Source of the DNA: an uncultured Candidatus Thioglobus sp.
GTDB taxonomy: Bacteria > Pseudomonadota > Gammaproteobacteria > PS1 > Pseudothioglobaceae
Reading direction: 5' to 3'
DNA length: 64,000 nucleotides
NCBI GenBank assembly: GCA_905182815.1
Contig: CAJJCX010000002.1
Span: forward strand, 19,567-83,566
Positions 62,905 through 64,000 of this stretch are shown here, one piece after another (the first letter of the stretch is position 1; each line of letters starts with the position of its first letter). The notes under the pieces are model-generated. The model ran no database searches. It was given only the letters and a program-made list of their open reading frames with translations, and was not told the origin of the DNA. The position numbers and the translations under genes are program-made.

Positions 62905-62981
62905 TGGTGCGCTCGAGGTGATTCGAACACCCGACATTCGGCTTCGGAGGCCGACACTCTATCCAGCTGAGCTACGAGCGC
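62905..62981 (-). tRNA. tRNA-Arg (anticodon CCG)
   Basis: A 77-base cloverleaf: acceptor GCGCTCG / CGAGCGC, D-arm region GCTCAGCTGGATAGAG, anticodon loop CTCCGAA giving CCG (codon CGG), T-arm with TTCGAAT, and an encoded CCA end. Its 3' end is repeated at 60,486-60,515. Confidence 0.95.
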
Positions 62982-63152
62982 AATTAGTAACTGATAATTT
63001 TAGTCGAGTCATTACGTTTAGAAGTAAAAATTATATGAATTCGCAATATTTTATTTAAAACTACATGGTTTCTTCATTTAAACTTTATAAAACACAAGTA
63101 CAATCCTTTAAAATAATTTACTAACTCTCTTTTAATACTAACTAAATTTATT

Positions 63153-64000
63153 ATGATAAATGCAAAGGCTTTAATTAAATCAACTGTTCTTTCTGCTTTT
63201 CTCTTTTTTGGAGCTACAAGTGGATCTTTAGCCGAGGAAGAAGACTACTCCCCTCTTGACTCCCCATCTTTCTTTGAGGGTTTAAATACCTTTACTACTG
63301 TTTTCTCTCAAATCAAGCTAATGTATGTTGATGATATTGATGATGAAACGCTGTTTAATAATGCGATAAGAGGTTTAGTTGAGGGCCTTAGATCCTCACT
63401 CTAGTTTTCTTGAGCCACGTGGCCAGTCTGACTTAAGTGAAAGTACAAGAGGCGCGTTTGGTGGCCTTGGTATTGTTATTGGTACGAAGGGTGAGTATAT
63501 AGAGGTTGTATCCCCAATTGATGACACACCTGCATACAGAGCAGGCCTTAAGGCTGGAGATATTATTTTACAAATTGGTGATCAAAACGTAAGCCAAATT
63601 AACCTTGCAGAAGGTGTTAAGCTAATGAGAGGCGCTCCAGGAACTTCTATTAAACTAACAATTGGAAGGCCTGATATTGCTCCATTTGTAGTTGAAATAA
63701 CGCGTGAAATTATCACGATCACTTCGGCAAAAGGACTTTTAATGGATAAAGGTATTGGTTACCTAAGAATTGCTCAATTTCAAAGACCAACTGCTGCTCT
63801 AGTGAAAACTATTGTTGCAGATTTAGTAGAAAAGAATGAAGGCGAGCTTGATTCTTTAATTATTGATTTAAGGAATAATCCAGGTGGGCTTTTGGATTCT
63901 TCGATTGATATATCTAATCTGTTCATCGATGAGCCTGGTATTGTGGTTTATACCGAAGGTAGAACTTCATACTCTAATAGTTCATTCCCAACAAAGCCTG
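63153..64000 (+). CDS. ctpA: C-terminal processing protease (S41), frameshifted and cut by the window end
   Basis: Periplasmic serine protease of the CtpA/Prc family. Signal peptide MINAKALIKSTVLSAFLFFG, then FNNAIRGLVEGL; a one-base shift near 63,395 leads to DPHSSFLEPRG, the PDZ domain (FGGLGIVIG, VVSPIDDTPAYRAGLKAGD), and the start of the S41 domain (IGYLRIAQFQRPTA, IIDLRNNPGGLLDSSIDISN). The catalytic Ser/Lys lie beyond the window. Often next to an envC-like gene; the downstream side is not visible. Confidence 0.9.

Overview
This is a low-GC, densely packed chromosomal segment from a gammaproteobacterium. The gene set and order (bamA-skp-lpxD-fabZ-lpxA, pdxA-rsmA-apaG-apaH, ybeD-lipB-lipA, tolB-pal-cpoB, rnc-era-recO-pdxJ-acpS, rpoH with the [10 protein letters not shown] signature, class Ia nrdAB-yfaE) are gammaproteobacterial. 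The AT-richness, short spacers, a single RSH protein, and Aap-type amino-acid and ProXVW-type betaine importers suggest a small-genome marine lineage such as the SUP05/Thioglobus group. That assignment is inference; there is no rRNA in the window to confirm it.

Layout. 0-9 kb: oligopeptidase A (cut by the left edge), fabF/acpP, queC, parE, groES-groEL and rpoH. 9-17 kb: gmk, yggX, murJ and the lipid A / outer-membrane assembly block lpxA-fabZ-lpxD-skp-bamA. 17-23 kb: dapF, apaH-apaG-rsmA-pdxA and the lipoate genes. 23-31 kb: a forward run of rhodanese, dimeric dUTPase, selD and selU, then the ribonucleotide reductase operon nrdA-nrdB-yfaE preceded by two NrdR-box-like palindromes. 31-36 kb: an orphan winged-helix protein and the aapJQMP amino-acid importer. 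36.7-38.6 kb: an NAD synthetase gene whose frame begins with an XRE-type DNA-binding domain, preceded by a perfect 13-bp inverted repeat. 38.6-47.7 kb: pabB, cpoB-pal-tolB-iscX, spoT, bamD, an MFS exporter and ssb. 47.7-53.3 kb: acpS-pdxJ-recO-era-rnc-thyA-lgt and a DUF1643 gene. 53.4-58 kb: a PLP-dependent D-cysteine desulfhydrase/cysteate lyase-like gene facing proX-proV-proW. 58-63 kb: hydrolase, Nudix, several small proteins, a tRNA-Arg(CCG) and a 2.4-kb stretch bounded by the tRNA 3' end and an imperfect copy of it, holding an AlpA-like regulator. The window ends inside a ctpA-type protease.

Many genes, including essential ones (bamA, bamD, lgt, lpxD), carry single-base frameshifts. These are clustered and often in homopolymers, so I read them as sequence errors rather than gene decay. 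I describe each such gene over its full span and mark the breaks.

Most of the window is housekeeping. The best candidates for something new are the XRE-NadE fusion with its upstream palindrome, the tRNA-bounded remnant, and a Pal lipoprotein with a duplicated insert. I saw no CRISPR array, insertion sequence, toxin-antitoxin pair or recognisable defence system.
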